Assembly: GCA_023443455.1 (NCBI GenBank)
Contig: JAEZUE010000068.1
Location: 1-64,000 of the forward strand
DNA length: 64,000 bases
Direction of reading: 5' to 3'
From: Verrucomicrobiota bacterium
Lineage (GTDB): Bacteria > Verrucomicrobiota > Verrucomicrobiia > Opitutales > Opitutaceae
Shown here: piece after piece, positions 62,368 to 64,000 of the stretch
Layout: each line of letters begins with the position of its first letter
How positions within the stretch are numbered: the stretch's first letter is position 1
Notes under the pieces: model-generated
Seen by the model: the letters and a program-made list of their open reading frames with translations, nothing else
Told to the model about the DNA's origin: nothing
Databases searched by the model: none
Program-made: the position numbers and the translations under genes

Positions 62368-63003
62368 TCAAAGCAAGGGTCGGGCCGGAAGCTCAAGCGC
62401 GGCGATGGCCGACATGATGCGTTCGGAGGCGACCTGGTAACGCTGCTTGCCGGCGCTCGGGTCGTCGTAGTCGGCCGGATCGAGCGGTCGGCCGATCACG
62501 TAGGAGATCGGGTGGGGGCGAGGGATCTTGTCGTTGCGGCCGAAGGCCTCGAACGACCCGAAGATGCGCGCGGGCACGACGGGCACCCGGGCCTTGCAGG
62601 CGATCATGCCCACGCCGGATTTGGCGGGCTGGAGTTGGCCGTCCATCGACCGGGTGCCTTCGGGGAAGAGGATGACGACGTCGTCTTCCTCGAGGGCGGC
62701 GATCGTCTTCTTCAACGCGCCGACATCGGCGCCGTCGCGGTCGACAGGGATGCAGCGGATGTGGTTCATCCACCAGTTCGGGATGCCCGGTTTCCAGAGG
62801 GTCTTGCGGGCGAAGAAGCGGATCTGGTGGGGGATCTGGCAACCGAGCAACGGCGGATCGAGGTGGCTGCAATGGTTCGACGCGATCAGGATCGGCCCTT
62901 CGGTGGGGATGTTGTCGATGCCGTAGAGCTCGCCCCGGAACGCGGTGTCGGAGGCGACGCAGAGCAGCTGTCGGCAAACCCAATACAGGAAGTTGCGCTT
63001 CAT
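62368..63003 (-). CDS. plsC: 1-acyl-glycerol-3-phosphate acyltransferase
   Basis: A 211-residue acyltransferase of phospholipid synthesis. It has the catalytic NHx4D as 'SNHCSHLDPP' and the glycerol-phosphate binding 'FPEGTRSMDG'. The start 'MKRNFLYWVCRQLLCVA' gives a weak membrane-associated N-terminus. It overlaps cmk by 4 nt. The close coupling of aroA, cmk and an acyltransferase is a common bacterial arrangement. Confidence 0.93.
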   Translation of the reverse strand: MKRNFLYWVCRQLLCVASDTAFRGELYGIDNIPTEGPILIASNHCSHLDPPLLGCQIPHQIRFFARKTLWKPGIPNWWMNHIRCIPVDRDGADVGALKKTIAALEEDDVVILFPEGTRSMDGQLQPAKSGVGMIACKARVPVVPARIFGSFEAFGRNDKIPRPHPISYVIGRPLDPADYDDPSAGKQRYQVASERIMSAIAALELPARPLL

Positions 63004-63665
63004 CGTGGGGACGTGATCAACGCCGCGAGGTGGTCGACCACCTCGGGCAGGGTCAGGTGGGTCGAGTCGATCGCCGTGGCCCCGGCCGGGCAGGTGAACG
63101 GTGCGGTCTTGCGCGCGGCGTCGAGCCGGTCGCGCTCCTGGATCGAGTCGGTCTGGCCTTCGGCGGCGCGGCGCCGGGCGCGTTCGACCGGGTCGGCATG
63201 CAGGAAGAAACGGAAGTCGGCGTCGGGGAAGATCACCGAGCCGATGTCGCGGCCCTCCATGATCAGGCCGCGGAAACCGGCGTCGCGGGCGACCTGCGCC
63301 TGGCTGCGCTGGTAGTCGAGCAGGAAGCGGCGCACGGCCGGGATGGCGGCGAAGCGGGAAACGCTGTCGTTGACCCGCGTCCCGCGGATCTCCTCCCCCG
63401 GGATCTGCCCGGCGATCTCGATGACCGAACTGCGGCCGACGATGCGCGCGCCGAGCGGCAACTGGGCGAGGGCGGCGGCCACGGCGTCTTCGTTATCCGA
63501 ATGCACACCGCGCTCGAGGAGCTGGTGGGTGACGAAGCGGTAATGCGAGCCGGTGTCGACGTGCAGGAGGTGGAGGCGCTCGCTGAGCGCGCGCGAGGTC
63601 GAGGACTTGCCGGAGGCGGCGCCGCCGTCGATGGCGACGATGAGGAAGGCGGGGGCGTTGCTCAT
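63000..63665 (-). CDS. cmk: Cytidylate kinase
   Basis: A 221-residue nucleotide kinase that phosphorylates CMP and dCMP. The P-loop is 'IDGGAASGKSSTSRALSERL', followed by 'LHVDTGSHYRFVTHQLLERG' and the CMP-binding 'GFRGLIMEGRDIGSVIFPDA'. It overlaps plsC by 4 nt on one side and aroA by 4 nt on the other. Confidence 0.95.
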   Translation of the reverse strand: MSNAPAFLIVAIDGGAASGKSSTSRALSERLHLLHVDTGSHYRFVTHQLLERGVHSDNEDAVAAALAQLPLGARIVGRSSVIEIAGQIPGEEIRGTRVNDSVSRFAAIPAVRRFLLDYQRSQAQVARDAGFRGLIMEGRDIGSVIFPDADFRFFLHADPVERARRRAAEGQTDSIQERDRLDAARKTAPFTCPAGATAIDSTHLTLPEVVDHLAALITSPR

Positions 63666-64000
63666 GGTTCGGGGTGCGAGTGCGCCCGCAGGCCCGCGAG
63701 CACGTCGAAGAAGTGCGGGAAGGTTTTCGCGCAGCAGGCGGGATTGCGGATCGTGATCCAGCTGGCCGCGTCGCCGCGCAGGTCGCGGCAGCCGAGCACG
63801 CCGAAGCTCATCGCGAAACGGTGGTCGTGGTAGGTCTCGATCTGCGCGGCGCGCAGCGGGCGCGGCGTGATCACGAGGGTGTCCTCGGTCTCGACGACCT
63901 CCTGGCCGAGGCGCCGGAGCTCGGCGGTCATGCCGGCGACGCGGTCCGTCTCCTGTTTTCGGGTATGCCCGAGGCCGCGGATCGTGGTGGGGCCGTCGAG
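63662..64000 (-). CDS. aroA: EPSP synthase, 3' part only
   Basis: The last 112 residues of 5-enolpyruvylshikimate-3-phosphate synthase of the shikimate pathway, cut by the window edge. Visible are the family's 'RKQETDR' motif with substrate-binding Lys/Arg near the beginning, 'YHDHRFAMSFGVLGCRD' and the C-terminal end. It is the first visible gene of the operon with cmk. Confidence 0.92.
   Translation of the reverse strand, partial: LDGPTTIRGLGHTRKQETDRVAGMTAELRRLGQEVVETEDTLVITPRPLRAAQIETYHDHRFAMSFGVLGCRDLRGDAASWITIRNPACCAKTFPHFFDVLAGLRAHSHPEP

Overview
The window looks like chromosomal DNA of a GC-rich verrucomicrobium, most probably of the Opitutaceae. The inference rests on several signs: a very large TonB-dependent receptor with the 'VVLSPFEV' N-terminal signature seen in that group, a PEP-CTERM protein, plant-polysaccharide enzymes, a long GreA-fusion protein and an expanded PstC. 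No 16S gene is present, so the assignment is by content only. There is no rRNA, CRISPR array, insertion sequence or intact prophage. Two tRNAs are present, Arg-CCT and Val-CAC.

Layout. (1) 1-2.4 kb is a lower-GC patch of nuclease genes: a PD-(D/E)XK nuclease, a ScoMcrA-like HNH gene broken by an in-frame TAG, and an N-terminal stub of a NucS-like nuclease. It looks like the decaying edge of a defence island. A DUF6155-like gene follows. (2) 3.3-7.3 kb holds a TonB receptor with a clear terminator. (3) 7.6-12 kb is an overlapping MoxR ATPase, DUF58, transglutaminase operon. (4) 12-20.8 kb carries a PEP-CTERM protein, a CII-like regulator with a possibly leaderless promoter, GH10 xylanase, an RluA-type pseudouridine synthase, a DUF5060/DUF4038 glycosidase-like protein, tRNA-Arg and a GH127 enzyme. 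This fits hemicellulose and arabinan breakdown. (5) 21-34 kb carries RNase R, glycogen synthase, a FIST sensor overlapping a PAS hybrid histidine kinase, NDH-2, a DNA alkylation repair protein and two SPFH proteins.

(6) 34.3-41.1 kb is the best-defined unit. Three direct repeats spaced 11 bp apart, resembling a Pho box, precede porin-pstS-pstC-pstA-pstB-phoU. Strong hairpins separate pstS from pstC, and PstC carries an extra segment of about 200 residues between its first two membrane helices. (7) 41.3-64 kb is mostly housekeeping: DinB-like protein, propeller histidine kinase, NUDIX proteins, RlmJ, endonuclease III, LOG protein, DEAD-box helicase, GreA fusion, RsmB-like methyltransferase and a PAS sensor with a C-terminal CxxC...CxxC module. 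It ends in a tightly packed operon, aroA-cmk-plsC-purD-hypothetical-phosphatase.

The least explained structure is a dispersed element of about 110-145 nt with terminal inverted repeats. Two copies (28.4 and 41.1 kb) match at 106 of 109 core positions, and a third (20.9 kb) shares the ends but not the core. All three sit between convergent genes. I did not find a complete, clearly new multi-gene system. The best candidates for follow-up are this repeat family, the expanded PstC, and the PAS/Cys sensor.
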